Source: Eutreptiella sp. 'Long Island Sound 2002'
Lineage: Eukaryota; Euglenozoa; Euglenophyceae; Eutreptiales; Eutreptiaceae
Reading direction: 5' to 3'
Length of the DNA: 64,000 nucleotides
Assembly (NCBI GenBank): GCA_964036045.1
Contig: OZ038381.1
Location: 151,670,352 to 151,734,351 of the forward strand
Position numbers and translations under genes: made by a program. This document shows, piece after piece, positions 21,481 through 30,146 of the stretch (its first letter is position 1; each line of letters begins with the position of its first letter). The notes beneath the pieces are model-generated. The model saw only the letters and a list, made by a program, of their open reading frames with translations. It did no database searches and had not been told where the DNA came from.

Positions 21481-21488
21481 CTTTTTGA

Positions 21489-21522
21489 ATTTTGGGAAAA
21501 ACAGCTGCTAAAATCATAGGTG
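21489..21522 (-). repeat. Right terminal inverted repeat
   Basis: On the minus strand it reads CACCTATGATTTTAGCAGCT followed by a T-run and CCCAAAATTC, mirroring the left end at 11,618. Flanks are TCCCA on the left and ATACG on the right, so no target-site duplication is apparent. Confidence 0.75.
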
Positions 21523-22345
21523 ATACGTCCTTGCTTCAGTGACCATGAGCTGCGGGTAGGCTTAGCGTAGCATAGTTTTTTGGCCACCAAATTCCCCTTG
21601 GAGTCCACATACTCCCTTAGCCTGCATCGAGGGTCCAGCTCTTTGTCCACGGGGTCTTCCACCCTCATGGAGAGTAGGGGTTTCAGAGGGGCGACGTACT
21701 CGGCGTTTTCCACTTCCTCCACACAGGTCTGCACGAAGAAGGCGTTGTGCTCAGTTTCCTCATCTGAGTGGATAGAGCTAGGTAGCTCGGATAGTCCACA
21801 CTCAGAGACTCGATCAGCAACAGGTACATGGCAGGGAGAGCTGGGGGCGTTGGTGTTAGTCAGAACGTATTCATCTCCTCCGGGTGTAGTCTCAATAGTA
21901 TCTTGAGGTCGCAGTCTATCTTTCAAGTCACCCAAGGCGAGTCCATCGCTTTCTCGTTGTATAGCCTGGACCAGAGTCGGGTCCAGATCCTCCCAGGTGA
22001 TGGAGGTAAGACCTCCGTCCACCACGCTGAGCAGACTCCCCAATCCGGGGTTCCCAATAGGCGTCTTACGCCCCAGAGGCACGTAGATGGCCTCATCAGG
22101 TAAACGAACAGAGCTGATAGTCAGCCTGTCAAGGAGGTTTCGCCAGTACTCGTTGCCCCCATAGGCTCCCCAATCGGGGGAGCACAGGACCATACAGGAA
22201 CGTTCAAAGGCCACCTTGGTCAGGACCTTCCCCAGTTCACTGAACCTGGGGTTCCCTAGGCCATCCCGAAAGAGTGCCAGTGAAATTTGTAGCTGCAGTT
22301 CTTCTCCTTGCTGCAGTAAAGGTCGAGGACATGCTGCTAGTCGCT
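21523..22345 (-). pseudogene. Element C methyltransferase-like domain and linker
   Basis: Read with element D as guide, this piece has AELFASD, a TAG, QHVLDLYCSKEKN, a frameshifted stretch in which NPRFSEL corresponds to D's NPPFSQL, then VLTKVAFERSCMVLCSPDW and EYWRNLLDRL. The conserved pattern (LFAS ... YCS ... NPPF ... VxLCxPDW) is the one seen in the Dam-like domain of DIRS-type retroelements. It sits between protease and RT. The nonsense codon and frameshift make it non-functional. A long acidic linker follows, cut by the inverted-repeat insertion at 21,522. Confidence 0.6.
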
Positions 22346-22549
22346 GGCGAACAACTCGGCACTCAGGTCTTCTCTAGAGTAACCCAACCCCTCCAGACCT
22401 TGGTCTAGGACTTCCTCCACTAGTTGATAGTTCTCAGCTTTGGAGGCCGCCATCATGTTCGAGGGATCCTCTTTTGATATCCTCAGGTAGCTCGAGGTAT
22501 GTTCTGACTGCTCCAGTGGCAGAGACTCTCTGCCACTGCCGTGGTCCAC
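22346..22549 (-). pseudogene. Element C pre-methyltransferase linker
   Basis: Same frame as the protease after a stop near 22,580. Contains KAENYQLVEEVLDQGLEGLG, which corresponds to D's TENYQLVRPVLENGLAALQL, leading into LFAS. It connects protease and methyltransferase-like domain. Confidence 0.6.
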
Positions 22550-22582
22550 GTACAGGAGGTAGGGCGCTTGAAGCGTCAGGGA

Positions 22583-22876
22583 TTATATCTGGGAGTGCTG
22601 CACGAAGAAGTCAGTCCCCAATACAAAGTCGAAGGCCTCAGTGTCCATCACATACAACCGATGGGCGATAGTCCGGGAGCCCATAGGTACCTCTACTTCA
22701 CAGTCCCCGCAGCTGTGCACCACTTGTCCATCCCCCATTTGTATAGCCGTGGTGGTCATGGTGTTCTTCAGGCTCCCACAAGGTAACATTTTCTTGGCCA
22801 CTATAGATATGGTGGCGCCAGTATCCAATACCCCCAGGTATTCACGTCTCTCTAGTCGGATACGTACCCAAAACAC
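22583..22876 (-). pseudogene. Element C aspartic protease
   Basis: A retroviral-type protease of about 98 residues: FWVRIRLERREYLGVLDTGA with the catalytic DTGA, a flap-like MGDGQVVHSCGDCEVEV, and DFVLGTDFF (the usual ILG-type motif). It would act as a dimer to cut the polyprotein. It is closed by an in-frame stop just after SQI, and the region between it and gag contains further stops, so processing from this copy is unlikely. Confidence 0.8.
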
Positions 22877-23004
22877 CAGGTCCTGGGCGGCAGCGGAGCG
22901 TCCCCGTCAGAACTCCGCAAGACAGGTCACCTGGAACCCCTTGTTCCGCAGCTTGCAGGCAATCGTCATGAAACGGCTTCTCTTCTCAGCGTTGCCGTCA
23001 TCAC

Positions 23005-23577
23005 CTAGGCCTGCGTTTGTGAGCGTGTGGTCGGACCAGACTGCCCTCCAGAGGGCTCGGAGTTCCCCCCTGGATTAGGGTTGGGGTTGCCTCCGTTCTT
23101 GTGCGTATTCTTGTTGTCCTTGTCTGGCTGGCGGTTAGCGCCTCCTCCTCGTCCACCTTGACTCTTGTCTTGCCCTTGTCCACGTCCTTTCGACTTGCCC
23201 TTGCGGGAGTCGTTGCCTTTGCCTTTGCCTCCACCTTTGCCAGAGCCTTTGCCAGGATCCTCACCCTTCAGCTTCGCCGACAGGCGCTGCTTGTGGTAGC
23301 AGTGATCCTCGTAGTGCTTCCTCTTCCCACAGAAGGCACACGTGATGGTGCACCTGTAGTGATCCGGCAGCTGCTTCTTCGCGCCGGTGTTGGTCTCCTG
23401 CTGCTTCTCTTTGACTACGAAGCAGTCTCGCTGCTCGCAGTCATGGGCGTGCTGCAGGTGGCCCTGCTCGTCTCTGGCATCACACCAGAAGAGCTCCTTG
23501 ACATTTTTCATGATACGGGCGTGTTTGGGGGTAGTCCCCCGCCCAGGTCTGGATCCTTGGTACCCTTTGCCATGGCC
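23005..23577 (-). pseudogene. Element C gag, nucleocapsid part
   Basis: Has two Cys/His clusters. The first is FWCDARDE..HLQHAHDCEQRDC and the second a standard zinc knuckle CAFCGKRKHYEDHC (C-x2-C-x4-H-x4-C). A long basic, Gly/Lys-rich tail follows. Both clusters are conserved in element D. It is in frame with the capsid part but separated by a TGA at about 23,578. Role: genomic RNA binding. Confidence 0.85.
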
Positions 23578-24519
23578 TCAAGAGCCTCCACCTCCAGGAC
23601 GGTAGTTGTTCAGGTGCTGGTCGCTTTCTTTCTCCAGCGCCAGCTCCAGGAGTAGTGCACATAGATCCTCGTAGTGGAGGGCTCTAGCCTTGCGCTCTGC
23701 CGTTGAACGGCACTCGTCCCACAGCTGCCAAGGGAGCTTAGCCACCAACCAGAAAAGCAGGTCGTCGCTGCTGTAGGAACCGGGCGTCAATCGTCCTGCC
23801 CAGTGATCCAGGTCAGCCAACAGCTCAGAGACCCTGCCAGGTTTGGGGTTGTTGGGTAGCACGGCCAGGTTCTGGATCTCGGCCCTGATGGAGAGGTCGG
23901 TTTCATTGGTCGAGTACTGCCTCTCCAAGGCAACCAACACATCGGCAAAGGTGGCGGACTTAGTCACGATCTGTCTGACCTGCTTCTCCAGGTACTTGGT
24001 CTTGCAACACTGCAGGAGCAGATCGCACTTGACCCGTCCACTAGCGTGGGTTTGGCCGGTCAATCGGAGAAACCGGCCAAAATTCTCAGCGAGCTCGCTG
24101 AGGTACTTGCCTGTGAACTCAGGCAGGTTCACCACGATCTTGGAGGTGGCAATAGCCTTAGCCTCCTGAGACCTGCGTCCCTCAGGGCGTCGGGTCTTCC
24201 TCTTCTTCTTCTTCTTCTTCCCACTTGGGTTCTCGGGGTCCTCTGGGTCGTCGTCCTCCGAGAGCGAAGCAGAAGTCATCGACGGCGGCTCATCATCGGA
24301 GGGGTCTCCGCCTAGATTACTAGAGCCATAGGGTTCCATGTCAACCATTGCCCTCAGGGCTGTCAGCCCCAGCCGGTCCAGCTCGGCTCTCGTAGAATTC
24401 ACCATGTTACTGTAGGGTGGCTGGGCCGTCCTCGGCACGAAAGAGCTTCTAGGTATCACTGCAGGGGTCGGCATCGGTCGGCTCCTGAGGCTCCCGGGGG
24501 TGTTTGTCAGCCCTGCCAC
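23578..24519 (-). pseudogene. Element C gag, capsid part
   Basis: After a Ser/Pro-rich N-terminus and a run of Lys (KKKKKKRKTRR), a Ty3-type capsid region runs from about residue 125: VVNLPEFTGKYLSELAENF, FRLTGQTHASGRVKCDLL, LERQYSTNETDLSIRAEIQN, DDLLFWLVAKLPWQLWDECR and ALLLELALEKESDQHLNNY. Element D has the same order. The frame overlaps the end of ORF1 by 13 nt; no ATG lies at the overlap (GTG), so the true start may be further in or depend on frameshifting. It ends in a TGA with the nucleocapsid continuing in frame. Confidence 0.8.
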
Positions 24520-25361
24520 CAGGTGGTTTGCCTGTACTCAATGGGGTGACATTCCCACCGTGGTAGGTAACGCTGGGGCGGTATCAGGGGCTCCAGTTTC
24601 TCTCGAATCTCTTGAGTGAGGTCGCCAACAATTTTAGAGGTGGCTCCTCGGAGCACCTCGCTGATCTCCGACCGCGTCAGGGACCTGTTGGAGGATCTCC
24701 CCGATCCTCTACTCCTGCTCCTGCATGACTCAGGTCCTCTCCCCAACCCACTGAAGGTTGCATACCCAGGAACATCCACAGAGGCTCCCGTAGTGGGTAG
24801 AGGATGGTGATAGTCAGCCGCATACCATCGCAGCGCAGAACTGGAGGTCACCGGCTCACTGGTAGTAGTTGCCTCAGGAAAAGCAGTGGTAGGTGGGTTC
24901 ACACCATAGGCAGGGTAAGTAGGCATACCAGTAACGCCTGTGCCCTCAGCCATAGGCGGGTTGGTTATGGGTGTGGATGTTGCAGCAGCTGGGTCTGGAA
25001 TTGGGAGTGTGGTGGTTATAGGTGAGGCTGCTGCGTGGAGGCCAGAAGCGCTTGGTGCGCCTTCGAAGGTAGGATCATTCGTCGGGTCGTGCCCTTGGTC
25101 TGCTCCTTCGTCTGCTATGCTTTCTCCAGCATCCTTCTCGCTCTCTCTCTTTCTCTTCACAGGATGGGTGTCCACCTCCTCGACTGAGAGGGCCCCGAAG
25201 GCCGACTGAAGTACTTCCATCGAATCCTCCGCCACGTCCACTGGCCCATGTAAGGGATCCGAAGGTACAGCGCTGGGTCCAGGTCGAGGTTCACCAGGTG
25301 CTGGCATTGCTGGTGCCTCAGGCGCCGTCTTCACGTCGGTGTCCTCTCTCTCGGTGTCCAT
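24507..25361 (-). CDS. Element C ORF1 (pre-gag protein)
   Basis: 284 residues from ATG at 25,361. Acidic and Pro/Thr/Ser-rich first two thirds (MDTEREDTDVKTAPEAPAMP), an RS-rich patch (SCRSRSRGSGRSSNRSLTRS), then a helical segment (EISEVLRGATSKIVGDLTQE) ending WWQG. It lies 90 nt downstream of the tRNA primer site and overlaps gag by 13 nt. It is unbroken. Function unknown. Position and charge resemble a matrix-like or Gag N-terminal part, perhaps joined to capsid by frameshifting. Confidence 0.6.
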   Translation of the reverse strand: MDTEREDTDVKTAPEAPAMPAPGEPRPGPSAVPSDPLHGPVDVAEDSMEVLQSAFGALSVEEVDTHPVKRKRESEKDAGESIADEGADQGHDPTNDPTFEGAPSASGLHAAASPITTTLPIPDPAAATSTPITNPPMAEGTGVTGMPTYPAYGVNPPTTAFPEATTTSEPVTSSSALRWYAADYHHPLPTTGASVDVPGYATFSGLGRGPESCRSRSRGSGRSSNRSLTRSEISEVLRGATSKIVGDLTQEIREKLEPLIPPQRYLPRWECHPIEYRQTTWWQG

Positions 25362-25450
25362 ATTCGTTCGCCCCTCTTGCTTATATATGACTGATCTTGG
25401 CGCACTGGATGTACGGCACGGGGTTGCTGCCGGTACGCAGAGACAGTCTG

Positions 25451-25463
25451 CCTCTTGCTACCA
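25451..25463 (-). promoter_or_regulatory. Element C primer-binding site
   Basis: On the minus strand TGGTAGCAAGAGG, the same as the E and D site (TGGTAGCAGAGG) except for one inserted A. Complementary to the CCTCTGCTACCA 3' end of eukaryotic initiator tRNA-Met. It lies directly after the LTR. Confidence 0.75.
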
Positions 25464-26170
25464 GAAGGTTTTATAGTGATTTCAACACTGTGTGTTTGTT
25501 GTGCCTCTCCTGCTGCATGCTGCTGGTGTAAGGTTTCCTGCTGCTTGTTTTTGATGAGGAAAATGTTTTATTGCTGAAATACAACCAATCCAGGATATCC
25601 CAAAGCCAGAGATAAGCAAGTAGAAGACAATCAGGATCAAAGCATGAAGGGCTGCAGTGTAAACAGTGAAAGATGTAAGAATATTCACAGAAACTGCGAC
25701 TCAAGGCAAATCGGATCGCATATTCACAAAGGTAGTTGAAATGTTTTGGGAAAAGAGTTGGAAAACTGCCCCATAGTCACTCAATCTCCATAGTGCCATC
25801 TCAGGAGATGTGCACTCTTTGTTTTTGGTCCCATATATGCTGTGGTGGCAGGGCATGTGGCGATGAGGTCACTGCCATGTCACATGGGATCTTCCTACTT
25901 AGCTAGGCTGACCAGGAATTGAACCCAGGACCTCTCAAAAAGAGGTGCCCAGCCCCCTAGGGTGCAAACCCCTAGGATGGCTAAGAATTCATGAGAAAAC
26001 ATAGATAAATTCATAGGCTCTGCCCTGGATATGTCAGATCTCAGTCAACTCAGGAAAAGATGAATAGCCTCACATTGATAGGGGATTAAGGGGTCCACTC
26101 CATATCCCAATTTAGTGTTTGGTTCCATAGGTCAAAATGTGTTATCACCACTTTTGGTTGGGCCAATACT
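25464..26170 (-). repeat. Element C 5' LTR (outer end approximate)
   Basis: Bounded on the left by the primer site. It aligns loosely with the D LTR (shared ATCAGGATCAAAG and the small hydrophobic ORF). The outer end is placed at CCAATACT by analogy with D's ...TACT end and is uncertain. It holds a small membrane-segment ORF and a tRNA-like B-box sequence (GGTTCAATTCC, minus strand, near 25,925). Its partner LTR at the left end of C is missing. Confidence 0.55.
25482..25688 (-). CDS. LTR-encoded small membrane peptide, C version
   Basis: 68 codons inside the LTR. A single hydrophobic segment (HALILIVFYLLISGFGISWI) is followed by a basic/Gln tail (HFPHQKQAAGN). D and E have the equivalent in the same place: one predicted membrane helix, a polar tail, and an end close to the primer site. 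Similarity between families is low apart from this plan. Confidence 0.4.
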   Translation of the reverse strand: MNILTSFTVYTAALHALILIVFYLLISGFGISWIGCISAIKHFPHQKQAAGNLTPAACSRRGTTNTQC

Positions 26171-26560
26171 AGGATAGAAATGCCTATGTGCTTAGAGCAC
26201 CTCTAATACAACTAAAGTATACCCTAAAGCATTGGAAAAGCACTCTTTCTTATTCGAGTGATGCATGCCAATATAGCGTACAATCAGGTAGGAAAATGAG
26301 TTTCAGGTTTTCGATGTCTAGAATCAGAGTTGCATTTTGTTTGCTGTTGATGTGTGTGGACGTGCGTGCTAAGTCGCAACATGCGGGACTTTTTCAACAT
26401 TACCTTTTCGGTGCAACATAGAGCGGTCGTTGTGTGGAATTTGGAGAACCGTTGCAGAGATTTGCCATTTGGAAATTAGTCTTCCGGTCAGTGCGTCAGG
26501 TTCTTGCTTTGGTCTGATTTGAGTCTGTTTGTAGTGGTCGGTATATACCTATGCGCTAGT
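26171..26560. other. No feature seen
   Basis: AT-richer DNA between element C's LTR and remnant E. No gene or repeat recognised. Confidence 0.4.
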
Positions 26561-27301
26561 TGTGATTGTGCAAGCGTTATTATCGTTATCGTTATCTTTT
26601 TTGTCCTTCCGCACGTGAGGGCATTGCCGTTCGATCCTGAATGTCTTGGTGACACACTCAGCCGCTATGGAGAAACAGAAACGGTGGACCAACAAGACGG
26701 CTTTGTGGCCCTCTAGCTGCACGTTTTGTCCACCCATGAGGTTTATCCTTACCAGTCAAGTGAGCAGAGGTATCTTCCTTCATGGAGGTAATATCAAATA
26801 AAACTAGGCACTTCATGCCTTTTTGCTAAAAGGTTAAGCCTTTGTGGTCTCCCACATCAGGACCCAGATACTCATATGTTTCACATGTTTCATTCCGTAA
26901 CTGTTTTTGAAATCAGTTGCTTGGCCAAGATTGCCGGGCAATATCCTTTGTCTGGCCCAGCCTACGTGCCCCAGGTTCCTAACCAACTCCATCGCATCCC
27001 AAACTGTGCACGCGAAGTGCTATTGGGCGGGTCTTATGCCAGTCTTCACTATAAATTCAATTGCTTTGCTTATAAAAGATTGAAACTTTGTCCTTCAGCC
27101 TGCATTCTTCATTGTGCAGCCTATGTTTGCCACTCAAGCTTTCATTAGGCAGGAGAAGATCCTGAGCTTGATTCGATCTAGCGCTTGGATTGCCCTGCTC
27201 TACTTTGTTGTGACCATTATTTTGCACTTAGTAAAATCATCAAGGTCTTCTTCATCAAAAAGCAGGGATAAAGACAGCAAGGTTGTACCAGGAACATGAT
27301 C
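26560..27301 (+). repeat. Remnant E LTR (left end approximate)
   Basis: From about 26,735 it aligns with the reverse complement of the D LTRs: GAGGTATCTTCCTTCATGGA, AAATAAAACTAGGCACTTCA (includes a polyadenylation-like AATAAA) and CAGTTGCTTGGCCAAG. It ends at the primer site at 27,302. The left boundary is set from the D LTR length and is not seen directly. Confidence 0.6.
27114..27299 (+). CDS. LTR-encoded small membrane peptide, E version
   Basis: 61 codons starting MQPMFATQAFIRQEK (D: MQPLFAYNALIWKN), then a hydrophobic segment (AWIALLYFVVTIILHLV) and a basic/Ser tail. The stop overlaps the last bases before the primer site, as in D. Conservation of the MQP[LM]FA start and the helix in a divergent LTR suggests it is a real product. 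Confidence 0.5.
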   Translation: MQPMFATQAFIRQEKILSLIRSSAWIALLYFVVTIILHLVKSSRSSSSKSRDKDSKVVPGT

Positions 27302-27313
27302 TGGTAGCAGAGG
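27302..27313 (+). promoter_or_regulatory. Remnant E primer-binding site
   Basis: TGGTAGCAGAGG, an exact complement of the CCTCTGCTACCA end of initiator tRNA-Met, identical to D. Confidence 0.85.
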
Positions 27314-27409
27314 TAGCCCCAGGTGCAGGCTAGAGCATCCAGAAGCAAACCATGCTTGAGCATGTCTATGGCACTCAGTGGCAACACGTTACCCATCAAA
27401 TGAAGGAAA

Positions 27410-27871
27410 ATGGGTGAAGCTGCAGGGCCGTCTAGGCCACTATCCCTAAGTGGCAGAGGATCTACAACTAGAATCACCCCCGGAGGTGCTGGGCCTCATG
27501 GAGAGCATGCAGCAAGACGGGTGGAAGAAGAACATATTGACCCTGAACTCTGTGCAAACGTAGGGGCCGCCACGTTAACGTTGGAGAGCCTCGAGGGACA
27601 GTGGAGCAGGGACCTTATGGCGGCAGAATTGGCTTCCATGGTTGCCAGGTCTACAAACTCCTCCTTTCTCCCCTCAGCCACTGGTCCCGATGTTGCACAT
27701 GCGAGATTGCCGAAGACGGAAGGAAAGGAATGGAGAGGAAAAGGAATGCAGAAAGTGATGGCTGGGACCATTACGACGTGGGGAGAAGGATGGGAAGTAC
27801 CTTACGATGAAAATCTTGCTGCAGTCCACACGTTGAAGCGGTACCCAGGACCTCCGTGGCCCATAGGGTGA
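27410..27871 (+). pseudogene. Remnant E ORF1 (pre-gag), truncated
   Basis: 153 residues matching D ORF1: AGPSRPLSLSGRGSTT (D AGPSRAMSLSGRDDT), a helical middle, KEWRGKGMQKVMAG and TTWGEGWEVPYDE (D TTWGEGFEAPYGE). It starts about 100 nt after the primer site. The copy stops just before the D LTR begins at 27,932; nothing of E is seen on the other side of D. Confidence 0.75.
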
Positions 27872-27898
27872 ATGTCTGTCTTTCCCCGTCACCTACAC

Positions 27899-28150
27899 CT
27901 ATTCCCCGTCCTGTTTGTCCGGATATTTTAAGAAAGAGTTTCTGGTATCCCTTGCTTGTTGTTGATATTGAAAACCTTGATTGCTTTTCAAAAGATGTTT
28001 CCCGGGAACTGCAAAAAGGTAAAGTCCACGAGCAAGGAACACCACAAACAGGATCAAAGTCAGAATTGTGATAGTATTCTTCCAAATCAAAGCATTGTAA
28101 GCAAAGAGGGGCTGCATATAGACAAATGAGGAATCAAATGTGCAACTCAA
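27899..28150 (-). CDS. LTR-encoded small membrane peptide, D left-LTR copy
   Basis: Starts MSCTFDSSFVYMQPLFAYNA, with hydrophobic TLILFVVFLARGLYLFAV and a tail ending in QQQARDTRNS. It differs from the right-LTR copy at about eight residues but stays open; it runs past the LTR end into flanking DNA because the primer-site stop is absent at this side. Confidence 0.45.
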   Translation of the reverse strand: MSCTFDSSFVYMQPLFAYNALIWKNTITILTLILFVVFLARGLYLFAVPGKHLLKSNQGFQYQQQARDTRNSFLKYPDKQDGE

Positions 28151-28666
28151 ATGGTTTTATAAACAAAACAAATGATTTTATGTGAAAGCTGGCATGACTC
28201 AGGCCTCCATGATAGCACCAAGCACTTCATGTGCACTCTTTTGGATGACATGGAGTTGGTCAGGAATCTGGGGCATAGGAGTTAGGCCAGACACAGGAAA
28301 TGACTTGGCGAAGCAACTGAATTCAGAAACAGTTACAATCTGGAACCACAATAAGTAGTAGAAACTTTTGAGTATAGGGGTCCTGAGCTGGGAGACCACT
28401 AGGCTTAACCTACAAGGCCCAAGGCATGAAGTGCCTACTTTATTTCGGTATAACCTCCATGAGGGATGATACCTCCGCTCCCTTGAGTGGCAGGGGTGAA
28501 CTTCTTGGGGGTGCTAGGGTTATAACCGTAGTTGCTGAGAAAGTGTACTTAAAGCTTCATGAGGGAAACAAAAATGTGTTAGTCTCAGTACCTCCTTAGG
28601 CAAAAAAGGGGGCTGTAGCCTGGATCAAGTACCCCAAGAAAGACATGGTAGTGACTTTTTCTTACT
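27932..28666 (-). repeat. Element D left LTR (3' LTR)
   Basis: 735 bp, collinear end to end with 38,352-39,086 with roughly 5% differences by eye. Sense-strand ends are AGTAAGAAAAAG and CTCTTTC; they are not the usual TG...CA. Inner end abuts a purine tract. Contains AATAAA on the sense strand. Neighbouring left flank (ATTTTA) and right flank beyond 39,086 (TCTTTC) do not match, so no target-site duplication is seen. Confidence 0.9.
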
Positions 28667-28675
28667 CCCCCCTGG
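28667..28675 (-). promoter_or_regulatory. Element D polypurine tract
   Basis: Sense strand CCAGGGGGG immediately before the LTR start AGTAAG, the expected plus-strand primer. Confidence 0.7.
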
Positions 28676-28904
28676 AGTACTAGTTAGCTAAGCTAGTAGG
28701 ACCAAGGAAAAAGGCTCAAATTACCCTGAAATTACCTCAGAAAATGGTGTAAACCTTCACAAAACCTCCTCATCAGTCCATATAAACTGTTCACACTGCT
28801 GGCACCCTTTAGAAACAGCGTGATGTACCGTGAATGATGTCCCTTCGAAGGGGCATTCCTCAAAAGTAGCTGGCTCGAGCGTAAACGTTTGGAAAAACAG
28901 TTTG

Positions 28905-28990
28905 GGGGCAGTGGGGTTTGAACCCATGACCTCCTCCCTAGAGTCTGCATTGCTACCCACTAGGGTATGATCGAACGCTCTAATGCGGAC
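28905..28990 (-). repeat. tRNA-like sequence, possibly SINE-derived
   Basis: On the minus strand an A-box-like CCTAGTGGGTAGCAATGC is followed by a B-box-like GGGTTCAAACCCC and CACTGCCCCC. The acceptor and anticodon stems do not pair, so it is not a functional tRNA. A similar B-box lies in the C LTR. Confidence 0.35.
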
Positions 28991-30002
28991 GGTCATTGCT
29001 GTATAAGGAACGTATTTCAGTAATTGTCCTGACCAACGGCCAGGGCGGAGCAATACTCCTGATGGAGCCCACAAAACTCCAGGAGCTGAAAAAAATAGAA
29101 ATGAGGACCAACAGGGAGTGAATCCTGTGGTTTAGCGAAAGGTTGAGCGACCTAACAAGTCAAAACGCTAAAAACTGACGCTAAGACGTTAGAAATCGTC
29201 ATTTATAGGCCCAGACTCAAAGTCGCAGACAAGCGCAACAGAGCCGCGCCCAGGAAAGGGGTTAACGGCACTACAAGGCACTCGAGTAGGGAGGTGTGTG
29301 CCGTGCCTTGACAGAGAGAAACCAAACGATTCTCCATGGTTGCATCAAAACTTTTAGAAAACATAGGGACGAACCTCAAAAACACAAACAAAAGGAAGAG
29401 GAGGCGAAATTTAGCCTCTCAGGTATGCCAGTGTCATGACACACGTATGCATTATGTTCGTCGTGGTTGTTTCGTTAAAATGTTAGGCTTGTCTCCGTTG
29501 TGTCTCTGGGGGGTTCGGCGACTCCTGCATTCCCCCTGCACAGGTAAAAACAAGGTTGAAAGGTATGCTCGACGAATGGTGCACGTAGTGCGCACGTAGG
29601 GTCAGAGAAGATGTAGTGCTCGCGATGCATGTGCCGGATTCCGACATACACACGTTGCCACGCTTCCTTGTGCATGCATCTACCTTCCCTTCCCTTCACA
29701 GGTCCAAAGGAGTAGTGTGTGCTCGTGTTTGCGTCGTTTGTGCGTTAAAGTAGGGTTGTTTAAACGCTTAGGTTTGTTTTGCGTTCCATTCACTTCGGCA
29801 TTCACACGATGCATGGTGAGTAAGGTAGGTAAGCCCAGGAGGAGCTCACCTTCTGGTTGAGTCAGTGTGGTTACAATCGTTTTGGTCTCGCCTCCCTTCC
29901 CTGCATGCGTGCACACGATGCATTAAAGGGATTTGACAGTAGACCACGCGCTGTGCACGCGGTATGAACCCTTGTGAAGGTCAGTTGCCAGGTTACCGAG
30001 GC

Positions 30003-30146
30003 CTTCGCCCTACGTTCCATAAGGGAACGGGCGAAGTCCTTAAGCTTGCTTGCTTGCAACTGGGTTCAGGAACAGTGTATTATAGGGCACACTAAGAAGC
30101 GCATAATACGTGGAGTGTGTCTTGGTTCCTCCGTCTTGAACCCAGT
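30003..30146 (-). ncRNA. Conserved structured RNA region, element D copy
   Basis: Hairpin 1 has perfect arms CTTCGCCC (30,003-30,010) and GGGCGAAG (30,029-30,036), a TAC bulge, and an inner stem GTTCC/GGAAC. Hairpin 2 has arms ACTGGGTTCA (30,059-30,068) and TGAACCCAGT (30,137-30,146) around nested AGGAAC/GTTCCT and CACACT/AGTGTG. Arms differ from element C but pairing is preserved. Confidence 0.65.

Larger units (their letters stand above)
11618..21522. mobile_element. 9.9-kb insertion with terminal inverted repeats, loaded with satellites
   Basis: Element C coding sequence is interrupted between 11,617 and 21,523, and the interrupting DNA begins CACCTATGATTTTAGCAGCT and ends with its reverse complement. 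The match extends about 33 bp with one or two indels. Flanking reading (linker between methyltransferase-like domain and RT, as in element D) shows that the host sequence resumes directly on the other side. Inside I see no transposase. Contents are satellites of about 187-190 bp, a 22-bp minisatellite, and three copies of an 820-bp unit with permease exons. No convincing target-site duplication is visible. A non-autonomous DNA transposon is the best reading. Confidence 0.6.

Noticed and set aside
28905-28990. Functional tRNA gene
   Set aside because: A- and B-box-like motifs are present, but acceptor and anticodon stems do not pair and no sensible anticodon loop is seen.
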